A stretch of 64,000 bases of DNA from Singulisphaera sp. GP187 (GTDB lineage Bacteria > Planctomycetota > Planctomycetia > Isosphaerales > Isosphaeraceae), in the NCBI RefSeq assembly GCF_900129635.1, contig NZ_FSRB01000001.1:2147501-2211500 (forward strand), read 5' to 3'. The translations under genes and the position numbers were made by a program. The notes under the pieces are model-generated. The model did no database searches and was not told the DNA's origin. It saw nothing but the letters and a program-made list of their open reading frames with translations. Within the stretch, counting starts at the first letter, position 1; each line of letters opens with the position of its first letter. Below are positions 26,956 through 35,777 of this stretch, one piece after another.

Positions 26956-27951
26956 ATGCGACGACGACGCTCCCCCCTGCTCGACTATGCCGTCTATCTT
27001 GGCGTGCGCCTGATCGTCGGAGTGGCCCAGGCCCTCTCGATCGAGCAGGCCTATTCTTTCGCACGACTGCTCGCGGCGATTCTCTACCGGGTGGATAAGC
27101 GACACCGCAAGGTCGGGATGGAGAACCTCGAAATCGCGTTCGGCGACCGCTACACCGAAGCCCAGCGCGACCAGATCGTGCGCGGCGTTTACCTCCATTT
27201 CGCGATGATGCTGATGGAGATCCTCCAGATCCCCCGGAAGCTCCATCCGACGACCTGGCGGAATCGGATCACGCTCGTCGGCCAGGAGAAGGTGCAAGTC
27301 CTCGACCGCCTGCTGAACGGCGGTCCCGTGATCATGCTAACCGGCCACTACGGCAACTGGGAGATGGCGGGCTACCTGTTCGGCGTGTTCGGGTTCCCCC
27401 CGAACTCGGTGGCGAGGGCGCTTGACAACCCGTACCTCGACCGCTTTTTGAAGTCGTTCCGGGAGCGAACCGGCCAGAAGATGATCCCCAAGACGGGGGG
27501 CTACGACGAGATGCTCGAGGTGCTCCGGAGCGGCAAAATGCTCTCGTTCCTGGCCGACCAGGATGCCGGCCAGAATGGCATGTTCGTCGACTTCTTCGGC
27601 CGCCCCGCATCGACGCACAAAGCGATCGCGTTGCTCGCGATTGAGCATCACGCCCCGGTGGTCGTCGGCTATGCACGTCGGGTCGGTCCGGGCTTCCGCT
27701 ACGAGGTTGGATGCGAAGTCGTGATTGACCCTGACGAGCTGACCGGGACCGCCGATGACGCCCGGCTCATCACCCAACGCTTCACATCCGCCCTCGAGAC
27801 GATCATCCGTCGCGACCCGTCGCAGTACCTCTGGCTCCATCGCCGCTGGAAGCATCAGCCGAAGAAGCGAACGGGTCGTAAGGTTGCAGAAGTCCCCAAC
27901 GCCTCGGACAATCGGGAGTCGGGTGAATCGGGGGGCACGTCAATGACTTGA
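26956..27951 (+). CDS. LpxL/HtrB-type lysophospholipid acyltransferase
   Basis: 331 residues. The active-site box GHYGNWEMAG (H(x4)E) and the conserved SFLADQDAG match lipid A lauroyl/myristoyl acyltransferases (LpxL/HtrB), which add a secondary acyl chain to the lipid A precursor at the inner membrane. A hydrophobic N-terminal segment (LLDYAVYLGVRLIVGVAQAL) would anchor it. AAGGAG 6 bases before ATG fixes the start. The Lys/Arg-rich end (HQPKKRTGRKVAEV) extends beyond the domain. Its presence fits a planctomycete with an LPS-like outer membrane. Confidence 0.9.
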   Translation: MRRRRSPLLDYAVYLGVRLIVGVAQALSIEQAYSFARLLAAILYRVDKRHRKVGMENLEIAFGDRYTEAQRDQIVRGVYLHFAMMLMEILQIPRKLHPTTWRNRITLVGQEKVQVLDRLLNGGPVIMLTGHYGNWEMAGYLFGVFGFPPNSVARALDNPYLDRFLKSFRERTGQKMIPKTGGYDEMLEVLRSGKMLSFLADQDAGQNGMFVDFFGRPASTHKAIALLAIEHHAPVVVGYARRVGPGFRYEVGCEVVIDPDELTGTADDARLITQRFTSALETIIRRDPSQYLWLHRRWKHQPKKRTGRKVAEVPNASDNRESGESGGTSMT

Positions 27952-27976
27952 GCGTGGGAGCCTGGTCTCCCGCTCA
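27949..27976. terminator. Bidirectional hairpin containing both stop codons
   Basis: TGAGC-GT-GGGAG pairs with CTCCC-GCTCA around CCTGGT. The left arm begins with the acyltransferase stop codon (TGA 27949-27951) and the right arm ends with the lipoprotein's stop (TGA at 27976-27974 on the minus strand). Confidence 0.5.
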
Positions 27977-28408
27977 CTTCGCGCCGGCGCCAGCCGCCTT
28001 CGGGGCGGCCTTGAATTCATCCGCGGTCAGCTTCTTGACGGTGGTCCCGTCTTGCATGAGGACATACCCGCCGGACTCGGGAGCTTCCTTCTCGTAGGCG
28101 ATGATCTTGTCCGAAGCTCCTTCCTCGAAGCGCGTGTTCCAGACGACCACGATGTTCCCCTGCTTCACCTTCAAGTAACCGCTCGGATAGCCCACTTCAT
28201 AAGTCGCCAGATCAGTAGCCTTGGAGGGGGACTTGTTCTGATGATTGGCGTTGTAGAGCCGGAGCAGTTCGGCCGTTTCCACGAGGCTGTTCTGCTTGAT
28301 CTGCTCCGCGGCATCGTCGGGGGCCAACCCACCCTGCTCCGAGTTGCAGCCGGTCAAGAGAAGTCCCACCACCAGCCCACAGATCAACCGAATTCCGCCG
28401 CGAACCAT
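27974..28408 (-). CDS. Small lipoprotein, module copy 1
   Basis: 144 residues. Signal peptide and lipobox LLLTGC (Cys about residue 21) predict a lipid-anchored protein. The body contains LATYEVGYPSGYLKVKQGNIVVVW and, near the end, SGGYVLMQDGTTVKKLTADEF, both shared with the paralogue at 29953 (and in weaker form at 33635). It lies downstream of a DUF1559 gene as in the other two copies, but that neighbour is a pseudogene here. Function unknown; co-repetition suggests it works with DUF1559 proteins. Confidence 0.82.
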   Translation of the reverse strand: MVRGGIRLICGLVVGLLLTGCNSEQGGLAPDDAAEQIKQNSLVETAELLRLYNANHQNKSPSKATDLATYEVGYPSGYLKVKQGNIVVVWNTRFEEGASDKIIAYEKEAPESGGYVLMQDGTTVKKLTADEFKAAPKAAGAGAK

Positions 28409-28431
28409 TGGGAAAACTCTGTAAAAAGAAG

Positions 28432-28456
28432 GGGCGACCCGAATCTCGGGCCGCCC
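28432..28456 (-). terminator. Terminator between DUF1559 remnant and lipoprotein
   Basis: A 10-bp stem (GGGCGACCCG / CGGGCCGCCC, loop AATCT); the A-C mismatch becomes a G-U pair in minus-strand RNA. On that strand the stem is followed by CCTTCTTTTTAC. It lies 24 bases before the lipoprotein start. Confidence 0.6.
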
Positions 28457-28556
28457 TGATTCGTTGAGCTCAATGACACTCCCGACCGCACCCCGGCCTT
28501 GGTACTCTCCTGACCGTCACGAGAACCACCGGATCCATGTCTATCGCGTCATCGAC

Positions 28557-29110
28557 TTAGAACGAGTCGGCACTGATGATTTCGGAGCCGGCCCTGGTCC
28601 CGATGGCCCGCCAGTTCACGAGATTGATCGTGCTCTTGATGAACCGCACCGAGCCGTCCGCGAATCCGACGTTGACCCCTCCGGAGTGATAGCTCCGTGC
28701 GGCCAAGTGGGCGGCTGTGAACGACCCGTTGCCACAATCAAGGCCCGTGTAATTCGGGGGAACGGTGTGGCTATATTTCGTCGTTTGCGGGATCCAGCGG
28801 GCCACGGTAGCCGATCCGACTCGTGATGGTCTGGCAGCTTGTACCGGGAATTTGCCGACCGAGCGTGGTCGCGAAGTCGCCGTCGGTGCCGGTTTGAACA
28901 GGATCGATCTTATTGGTTTGATCGATCGCCGGCATGGTGCTGCCGTAACGAGACTGCTTGATCTCGGAGTACATCGCCGTATTGGAGGTCCCATCGACGA
29001 TCTCCGAGAGACTGGTGCCCTTGCACATCAGATAAGAAGGGTTGGGCTGCGTCCCCGGCGGATCGAGGAACTGAGGTTGCCCCGTGATGAAGCTCACCTG
29101 GAAGATTCCG
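28557..29110 (-). pseudogene. DUF1559 gene remnant (5' truncated, frameshifted)
   Basis: The minus strand encodes the C-terminal half of a DUF1559 protein in two frames. The upstream frame (from about 29110) contains SEIVDGTSNTAMYSEIKQSR and ITSRIGYRG; the downstream frame contains [32 protein letters not shown] and the end EIISADSF. They join at the run GGGCC near 28797-28803, where one extra base breaks the frame. The N-terminal pilin-like helix and first half are absent. The paralogue at 30554-31657 shows the intact layout. Confidence 0.75.
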
Positions 29111-29952
29111 AATCAAACTCACTGCACATCCGAATGCAGTAGACCCATTGTTCAATATAGCCACTCTCGACAAGGCATCGAACCGGTACCAACGGCCGGT
29201 TGAGCTGGCGAAGGTCGAACAACGGAACCGCGATCCCAGAGAATCGTTGAGGTTTGCCGAGCGACCAAGACAGGGTATGGTTCTTCGGAACTGCCCGCGG
29301 TCAGCGACCGCATTGCCTGCCATCGTCACGATCGACGACGCACGGCACCGGCGCGTCGAACGTCGCGGCCCGGCCCGGCCTATATAGCGATTTTCGCTTG
29401 CATTTTATCCAATGCGACCCGGACCCAACTCGGCCACCACATCCAAACTTTGGCGATCACCCCAAGCAAACAGATCGGCCTGACCACTCGTTCGACTTGC
29501 CGGGTCCTGGGGCACTTCGCCGGGTTGAGATTGACCGCCGAGGGGGGGGAGGTCCAGTGTCTGGAACGAACTGCGAACAAGCTAATTCAAATCATGAACA
29601 ATTAATTGTGGAGTTTTGTGTCAGCGATGTGACTCTGGAGTCGAGACGAGCTGGTAGGCGGGAGAGCCGGGCAACGGGTTGCGGAACTCTTAGGATGGCG
29701 GACACGACGGAGAATGACCTGGCCCCAAGTTGAGGCTACGATGTGCCGCTGGCAATGCTGGAGCCGGATTACGCCGGGATGCTCTGGTTGGATCAGCGAC
29801 AATGAGGAGACGAAGTCAGCGAGATCCGCAGGTAGAGAGACCCACCACGGCAAAGCAAGACTTGTGGGATACGACCGTACCCCACAAGTGCGAAGAGAAT
29901 CAGGTCTTGCTTTGCACAACGAGGCTGTGCGACACGTGCTCGATACCGCGTC
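29111..29952. other. Intergenic region with nested hairpin
   Basis: About 840 bases upstream of the broken DUF1559 gene, where the missing 5' half should be; no pilin-like sequence was found here. It contains the nested inverted repeat at 29850-29915. Open frames in it are not convincing. Confidence 0.5.
29850..29915. repeat. Nested inverted repeat
   Basis: Outer arms GCAAAGCAAGAC (29850-29861) and GTCTTGCTTTGC (29904-29915) are perfect complements. Inside, CTTGTGGG (29861-29868) pairs with CCCACAAG (29881-29888). Confidence 0.65.
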
Positions 29953-30411
29953 TCACTTCTTCTGAGGTTTCTCGGACGAGGGCAACTCGGCGGCCTTAGG
30001 AGTGGTCTGGAACTCTTCCGCGGTCAGCTTCTTGACGGTCGTCCCATCTTGCATCAGGACATACCCGCCCGACTTGGGCGTTTCCGCTTCGTACGCGATG
30101 ATCGTATCGACGGCCGTCTTCACGGTGGGAACGCTCCAGAGAACGACGACTCCCCCCTGCCTGACCTGGATGAAACCGGAAGGATAGCCATTCTCGTATT
30201 TCGCCAGGTCCGCCACTCGTGTGGCGGGTTTTCCCTTCTCGTCACTGTAGCTGCTGAGGAGCAGGCCAACCTCAGTCATTTTTGACTTATGAGCGAGGTC
30301 TTCCGCCGTTTCCGGTGGTAGGGCGACTGGCGTGCCCGAGCCACAGCCGGCGGAAAGAAATCCGCTGACCAAGATCCCCAGCACCACGCCGACGCGAACA
30401 ACTCGAAACAT
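29953..30411 (-). CDS. Small lipoprotein, module copy 2
   Basis: 152 residues with signal peptide and lipobox FLSAGC. It shares GYPSGFIQVRQGGVVVLW and SGGYVLMQDGTTVKKLTAEEF with copy 1, so the two are close paralogues. The C-terminus is Lys/Pro/Ser-rich. The ATG at 30411 (9 bases after GGG) is preferred to the one at 30420. It lies 142 bases after the stop of the DUF1559 gene at 30554, with a terminator hairpin in the gap. Confidence 0.82.
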   Translation of the reverse strand: MFRVVRVGVVLGILVSGFLSAGCGSGTPVALPPETAEDLAHKSKMTEVGLLLSSYSDEKGKPATRVADLAKYENGYPSGFIQVRQGGVVVLWSVPTVKTAVDTIIAYEAETPKSGGYVLMQDGTTVKKLTAEEFQTTPKAAELPSSEKPQKK

Positions 30412-30432
30412 GACAAGCATCCCAAAAGAAGG

Positions 30433-30464
30433 TGAGGGACGGCCCCAACTGGGGCCGGCCCTCA
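30433..30464 (-). terminator. Terminator between DUF1559 gene and lipoprotein
   Basis: TGAGGGACGGCCCC and GGGGCCGGCCCTCA form a 14-bp stem with one mismatch and loop AACT; the minus strand continues CCTTCTTTTGGG. It ends about 20 bases before the lipoprotein's start. Confidence 0.65.
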
Positions 30465-30553
30465 GTCATCGATCCTCAGGTCCTACGTGAGCGGCCGCAA
30501 AGCCTTTATGAGTTCAGGAGAGAGTTGTCTCAGCTCGACAGACGACTCGACTC

Positions 30554-31657
30554 TTAGTAGGAATCGGCGCTGATGACCTCACCGCCGGCCCGCGAGCCAA
30601 GTGCTCGCCAGGTCGCCAGGTTGATGGAGCTCTTGATAAACCGTACCGAACCGTCAGCAAAAGCGGTGTTCACGCCTCCCGAGTGATAGCTCCGAGCGGC
30701 GATGTGCGAGGCGACGAAACCAGAATCCACACAGTCGGCTCCCGTGTAGTTGGGAGGGACCGTGTGGGTATAGTTCGTGGTGGGGGGGATAAAACGGTAG
30801 TACTGATTGCCACGATACCCAATTCGATTGGTCGTCATGACGTCGCAGGCGGCTGGGGGAGTCTGGAGATTGAGGGCAGCCACCCCTCCTTGAATTGGAT
30901 CAATCTTGTTGTTCTGGTCAGGCGCGGGCAACGCGGTGGTCGACCACCGCGAGGTCTTGATCTCCGCGAACATGGCGGTATTGGATGTACCGTCCACGAT
31001 CTGGGAAAGCTTCGTGCCAAAACATTGCTGATAAGCCGGGTTCGGGGTGGTACCCGAGAGATACTGTGACTGACTCAGATCCAGCGTGACCGGAAACAAC
31101 CCAAGAAAGGCCCCGTTCGTCTCTCGGAGCGTGGTGGTGTCAGCAGGAGAGTTGTAGTACTGGGCCGCAGTATTCCCAAGACTCGCGTAGTAATTGGTGT
31201 GCGCACAAGGAAGGCCACTGCCACCGACATCCAACTGAGATCCCGTGTTGGGATCCGATGGGCAAAGGTATGCATTCACCTGCGTGACTCGGGCGGTCTG
31301 ATTGAATTTTCCGCAGCAGGCTGAACCACCGTTGCTATCGACGGCGAAATTCCAGGTGTTGTAAAGGGCCCCTTGCTCAAGAAACTGCAACATGTAGGCA
31401 AGCACATTGGCCCGGCTGCCTCCGCCGCTCATGCCGGGGTACTGAGTCCAGCACGGGGGCAAATTTGAGTTCGTCGACTCAAAATTCATCGCCGCGAGGC
31501 CCATCTGCTTCAAGTTATTCGTGCATTGTGACCGACGCGCGGCCTCACGTGCGGCTTGAACGGCGGGCAAAAGCAGTGCGATCAACACTGCGATGATGGC
31601 GATGACTACCAAGAGCTCGATGAGCGTGAAACCTCGACGGAGACGTACGCGCTGCAT
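30554..31657 (-). CDS. DUF1559 protein with type II/IV pilin-like N-terminus, copy 2
   Basis: 367 residues. The start ([20 protein letters not shown]) is a prepilin-type cleavage and methylation signal followed by the hydrophobic helix, so a prepilin peptidase should cut after Gly. The rest is the DUF1559 globular domain with IVDGTSNTAMFAE, the H-x9-DG segment (HSGGVNTAFADG) and the terminal [13 protein letters not shown] 31657 has GGGG 7 bases upstream; a TTG two codons earlier is less likely. DUF1559 proteins are greatly expanded in planctomycetes; their role, possibly pseudopilin-like at the envelope, is not settled. Confidence 0.9.
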   Translation of the reverse strand: MQRVRLRRGFTLIELLVVIAIIAVLIALLLPAVQAAREAARRSQCTNNLKQMGLAAMNFESTNSNLPPCWTQYPGMSGGGSRANVLAYMLQFLEQGALYNTWNFAVDSNGGSACCGKFNQTARVTQVNAYLCPSDPNTGSQLDVGGSGLPCAHTNYYASLGNTAAQYYNSPADTTTLRETNGAFLGLFPVTLDLSQSQYLSGTTPNPAYQQCFGTKLSQIVDGTSNTAMFAEIKTSRWSTTALPAPDQNNKIDPIQGGVAALNLQTPPAACDVMTTNRIGYRGNQYYRFIPPTTNYTHTVPPNYTGADCVDSGFVASHIAARSYHSGGVNTAFADGSVRFIKSSINLATWRALGSRAGGEVISADSY

Positions 31658-32529
31658 GAACAAACCCCAGCCGAAAAAATGTGGACAGGGTCGAATCTGG
31701 GATTTCCCAGCATTCGCACCAGACCCGGTCCTACGGAGAAAAATAAGGATCTTGAGAGGAGTTGATGAACAACCGATCGTCGAGGAAGCGCAACCCGCGA
31801 GTAGCGATTAAGGGAAGGTAATGCCTCGCCCGATCCATCTCTGCGACGAAGCGGATTCAAAAAACGGTTGCTACGTGCAGGCTATTCTAGACTTTTAAGA
31901 TCTAAATGGAAAGTGGTCGGCCCACGTTGAGTTCGCGAAATCATCGACCGGGAAAGGCGGACTGTCCCCGGGGTCATGACACCAACAAGTTTTAAGCTAA
32001 AATAAACACATTTGAGAGATTCGTCATTCTCTCTCGCGACGAGGAGTTTGCCCGTCTAGCCGACCTTTCGCACCGCATCGCGTTGCGCTCGAGCACGTTC
32101 ATGGCAAGCGACCGAAGATGGATGAATTGCCGTCGGAGTGGTGTTGCGCCGCAATGCGATCCTGCGTAGAGCGTGTGTGGGAAATGAGTCGGGCTCTTGA
32201 AGGGTCGGCACGGCCCGATGGCAGGAACCTTGGGTTGAAATCGAGGAGCACTACCTGACTTAAGTTGTGTTGCCATAACAATTTGTTCAGGAGGGCTCTC
32301 CGGTTTCGGCGGGATCGTCTCGTTTCAGCAGAAACTTTCGCCGTCAGGATTCGTCGAACCCGTTTCTCTCAGCTATGGCGTCATCGGCCCTGGAGTCGTC
32401 GGGAAGCCCAACGAGTCCCGTGGGGTGGGCGCGGCCGGACCACCATCTTAACCTCTGATTTGACAACGAGATCGGGATGGTGGGCCTTGCCTACCCCAGG
32501 AGAGGGATTCGATCCACACCGCGAATCGA
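31658..32529. other. Intergenic region with foldback repeat
   Basis: About 870 bases between a DUF1559 gene and transposase debris. It contains the inverted pair of repeat copies at 32421-32498. The rest has no supported gene. Confidence 0.5.
32421..32498. repeat. Dispersed repeat (copy 2), foldback
   Basis: A forward arm (TGGGGTGGGCGCGGCCGG, 32421-32447) faces a reverse arm (GATCGGGATGGTGGGCCTTG, 32470-32498). Both are degenerate versions of the GGGTGGGCACGGCCCACC family seen at 21861 and 49297. Confidence 0.6.
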
Positions 32530-33069
32530 TTGTGAATAGGCCGCCGCCATATCGCGTCATCACGGAACGGTCACTCGACAAGCCGAACAGTCCGGCTGCA
32601 ATCGTTAAGAGGGTGGCTGAGCACACCCGAGAGGGGGAGCAATGGCTTGCAACAGTGACCGCTGCCGATGCCGATGCGGCGGCCGAACTCCGCAATGTGA
32701 ATCAACGACTCCACGAGGCGATCGTTAAGCTGCCAAGCGAGGCTGAAAGCCGGGTCCTGATCGACAAGGACAAGCTGCGGCACTTGGCCAGTGCCGCGTT
32801 TGCCATGGGCGTCAATTCGCGACAGGTCGACGACCTACTGGGCGTGCTCCTGGCCGCCCAGCAGGTCTCCGACCATTCGACCCTCGGTCGACGAGTCCGA
32901 ACGTGAAGGCGAAATCCTGGAGGCTTTCGACCCGGCGTGTGTCGGCTGGGGCGAACCCCATGCGATCGATGAGACCTTTTTTTGGGGGCGGCCGACCTTG
33001 GTCGGGATCGAGCCGGCGAACGCCGAGCCGCGTTTCCAGGTCAGCGTGTGCCGCTGCATCGTCTCTTAG
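32530..33069 (+). pseudogene. DDE-type transposase-like remnant
   Basis: Two plus-strand frames join near 32885. The first reads VIKRVAEHTREGE-like helical sequence to LLGVLLAAQQVSDHSTLGRRV; the second continues ESEREGEILEAFDPACVGW and AIDETFFWGRPTLVGIEPAN. The segment IDE.FF.GRP.LVG.EP is characteristic of a transposase-like family with an acidic catalytic residue, recalled but not matched by search. It ends at a stop at 33067-33069, so the gene is frameshifted and truncated. No terminal inverted repeats were delimited. Confidence 0.5.
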
Positions 33070-33634
33070 GCACCAGCGAGGCAGCCTGCGCATCGGGCGG
33101 CACCTCGCCTCAGACATCATTAAGGCTGGGCTTCTTGTTAATGAGACTATAAGCATCACATACTATACAGTAATTTTTGACCCCAGGCTGGGATCTGCAA
33201 CACGAACGCCACGCCGTGTTTGTGAAATCGCTGGGCCATGTTTTTTGCCTTCCCAGTCGGCGGCACGTCCGTCATGCCGGCAGCCAGTACCACATCGCGG
33301 GCCATTTCCAGTTACCGCTCAAAGACAACTGCCGACGGTTCCTCACGTCGGTGGGTCACCTCGAACAACTCTTTCAACGCACGCCGCAATCGCGCTCTGT
33401 GTGTCCGCGGTCTCCGATCCCGGTGCGAAGGCCAAACGACCGGGGGCAGAGACCCCAGCCACACAGAAGCGAACGCATTCAGAAACGCTTCGGTGAACCC
33501 AGGGGTATTGTTCCATCGCGTTGGACGGAGTTTTCGCAAAGCGGTAACGCTTCGAAATTTAAGAAGGCGGAGGACTTGGGTTGAGTCACCCCAAAGACCT
33601 CCGCCTCCCCAAAATCAGGACATTCGCGCAGGCA
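33070..33634. other. Intergenic region with possible decayed frame
   Basis: About 560 bases. On the minus strand, 33156-33539 reads as one frame broken by a single TAA (33312): ALKELFEVTHRREEPSAVVFER, stop, then MARDVVLAAGMTDVPPTGKA and KHGVAFVLQIPAWGQ. The second part looks protein-like. It may be another transposon fragment. The terminator hairpin at 33570-33611 is at its end. Confidence 0.3.
33570..33611 (-). terminator. Terminator after lipoprotein copy 3
   Basis: GGCGGAGGACTTGGG and CCCAAAGACCTCCGCC pair almost fully around a short loop. The minus strand then runs CCTTCTTAAATTTCG. It is 20-odd bases past the lipoprotein stop. Confidence 0.55.
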
Positions 33635-34105
33635 CTATCGAGTTGACTTGGCAACGCCGGTACTCGAGGACGCCTCGGCCGCCTTGGGAGCGGCCTTGAA
33701 TTCCTCGGGCGTCAGCTTCTTGATCTCGCGGTTGGTCAAAAGAACATAGCCCCCTTCTTTGGGGACTTTGGATTCGAACGCGAGAATCGTGTCGGATTTG
33801 ACATCCGGGACAACCGCCTCGGGCTGGAGGAGTTCCCCACCCCAGAAGACCTCGAGCTCCCCTGCCTTGAGGCCGGCGAACGCCATCGGATAGCCGGCTT
33901 CGTACTCTCGAATGTCAGCGACTTTCTTCGGAGGGGCCTTCTTTGCCAGCACGTAGGTACGGTAGGCGTCGCCCACTTCACGAAGATTGATGCTCTCGAT
34001 CACGGCCTTTGGGGGAGGAGCCGTCGAATCGCCACAACCTGTCGTCAACTGGACGGTGGCCCCCATCAGCAAGAGACCAACCCCCCAGCTTCTTCGCAGC
34101 AACAT
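33635..34105 (-). CDS. Small lipoprotein, module copy 3
   Basis: 156 residues with signal peptide and lipobox QLTTGC. It keeps the family pattern in weaker form: IREYEAGYPMAFAGLKAGEL, then EGGYVLLTNREIKKLTPEEF. It is more diverged than copies 1 and 2 and has a Ser/Thr-rich end. ATG 34105 has GGAG upstream at a suitable distance; a GTG two codons earlier is possible. It follows the DUF1559 gene at 34218 by 112 bases; no terminator was found in this gap, in contrast to copies 1 and 2. Confidence 0.8.
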   Translation of the reverse strand: MLLRRSWGVGLLLMGATVQLTTGCGDSTAPPPKAVIESINLREVGDAYRTYVLAKKAPPKKVADIREYEAGYPMAFAGLKAGELEVFWGGELLQPEAVVPDVKSDTILAFESKVPKEGGYVLLTNREIKKLTPEEFKAAPKAAEASSSTGVAKSTR

Positions 34106-34217
34106 CGTCACACACTCCGGACAAGATCGGACCGCACACCACCTGGAATCGACACCACAAGGTCAGGCAAATACGACGTACCCGCACTGAGTTCAATCGA
34201 CGGACCCTGATTGGATG

Positions 34218-35282
34218 TCAGAGACTGTCCGCGCTGATCACCTCGCCGCCGGCTCGTGAACCCAACGCTCGCCAGGTATTCAGGGAGATCGTATCCTTGA
34301 AAAACCGGACCGAGCCGTCGCAGAAGGCCGCGTTGGCACCGCCCGAATGGTAGCTTCGTGCGGCGATATGACCGTTGACGAACGAGTCGGAGGTGCAGTC
34401 GCGGATCTTCGAGTTCGGCGTCATGGTATGGCTGTAGTATTGGGTCCAGCTAATGGCTCCGCGATAGTACACCTGCCCCCGATACGTGATGTACTTGGAG
34501 GGATTGGGATCGGAACAGGCCGCATCGGGAACCTGGTTGTTGATCGTCGCCAACTGAATCACGATCAGCGGGTCGTTCGCGGGGAGTTCGGCCGCTCCTC
34601 CCGTGGAGGAGCGTGACCGTTTCGTTTCAGACCACATCCCGGTGTTGCTCGTCCCATCGGTGATGTCCGCAAGCCTGGCCGGTTTGGCGACGCGGTAATT
34701 GGGATTCGTTGCAGCCGTTCCAGTCCGATCGAGCCCGGGAAAGCTGAACGGCCCGAAAAGCGCCGTGTTGGTCTCCTGGAACCCCAGGACCGAACTGCTG
34801 GCTCCTTCGGGCGAAGCGGAGGCGCCACTGCTCGTCATGTAGTTGTTATATCCGAGGGGAAGGCTGGCGGAACCCCCGGTCATGCGAACACTCGAAGCAT
34901 CTGACGGACAGACATACGTGCTTACGATTTGCGTTTGGGCCGTTTGATTGGCCTTGTTGCTGTGAACATCAAGCTGGAAGTTGAACGCATTGTACATCGC
35001 GGCCTGCTCGATGAACGAGAGAATCAAGGCCTGAGTGTTCGCGCGACTGGTTCCAGAGTCCGCGGCTGCGTAGGGACCATACGCCGGTGGCAGATTTCCG
35101 TTGACATTCTCGAAATTCATGGTCGCCAATGCAATTTGCTTGAGGTTGTTCGTGCACTGAGAGCGACGAGCAGCCTCACGCGCAGCTTGAACGGCGGGGA
35201 GCAAGAGGGCGATCAAAACGGCGATAATGGCAATGACGACCAGCAACTCGATCAGTGTGAATGCGCGACGGATGGATCTCAT
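34218..35282 (-). CDS. DUF1559 protein with pilin-like N-terminus, copy 3
   Basis: 354 residues. The prepilin signal [20 protein letters not shown] has Ala in place of the usual Gly before Phe, which is tolerated in some pseudopilins but worth noting. [31 protein letters not shown] and the end [10 protein letters not shown] are the family landmarks. ATG 35282 is chosen because the prepilin signal then starts at residue 5; an open extension of 52 codons upstream reads as non-coding. It is the first gene of module copy 3. Confidence 0.9.
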   Translation of the reverse strand: MRSIRRAFTLIELLVVIAIIAVLIALLLPAVQAAREAARRSQCTNNLKQIALATMNFENVNGNLPPAYGPYAAADSGTSRANTQALILSFIEQAAMYNAFNFQLDVHSNKANQTAQTQIVSTYVCPSDASSVRMTGGSASLPLGYNNYMTSSGASASPEGASSSVLGFQETNTALFGPFSFPGLDRTGTAATNPNYRVAKPARLADITDGTSNTGMWSETKRSRSSTGGAAELPANDPLIVIQLATINNQVPDAACSDPNPSKYITYRGQVYYRGAISWTQYYSHTMTPNSKIRDCTSDSFVNGHIAARSYHSGGANAAFCDGSVRFFKDTISLNTWRALGSRAGGEVISADSL

Positions 35283-35777
35283 GCTTCTTTCGACTCCAGG
35301 TTTGGTGGGGGGGAAACGGATCTCCGATCCCTTCCGAAAGAGTTTCAACCCATATCTCCTCGGGGAGAAAGTGGCGAAACTGCGGACACTATAAAGGATC
35401 AGAATAAGAACGGTGAGAGAGGCGGGCGGTTGTCGCAAAAACTCGACATCGCTTCTTTCTGACGATCAAGGCGAGTCAAATGCAGAAATCCGAAAACGGT
35501 GATCCATCTTGTGGATCTTGCAAATCGAGTGTTTACGTGCCGCCCAATTCCTGAAAGGGCATACCTATTGTTAAGTGACAACCCTGAAAATTTCAAGTCG
35601 TCCACCTCAATTTTGATGGATTCTCGCAACATCGAGTGAATTCGTGGTCCTGTTCGGAAGCTCAGGAAAAAGCTCACCGCGTCCCCATCAGCTTTACGGT
35701 GAGCGAGCCACTCACAGAACCATCCACTCATGAGTTATTGGAGGACCGTGACGAGCACCCCAGAACGGAGTCGCGGG
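35283..35777. other. Intergenic region, nothing identified
   Basis: About 500 bases between the DUF1559 gene and the hydrolase. Moderately AT-rich near 35470-35640, perhaps promoter DNA for module copy 3. No gene, repeat or hairpin is supported. Confidence 0.45.
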
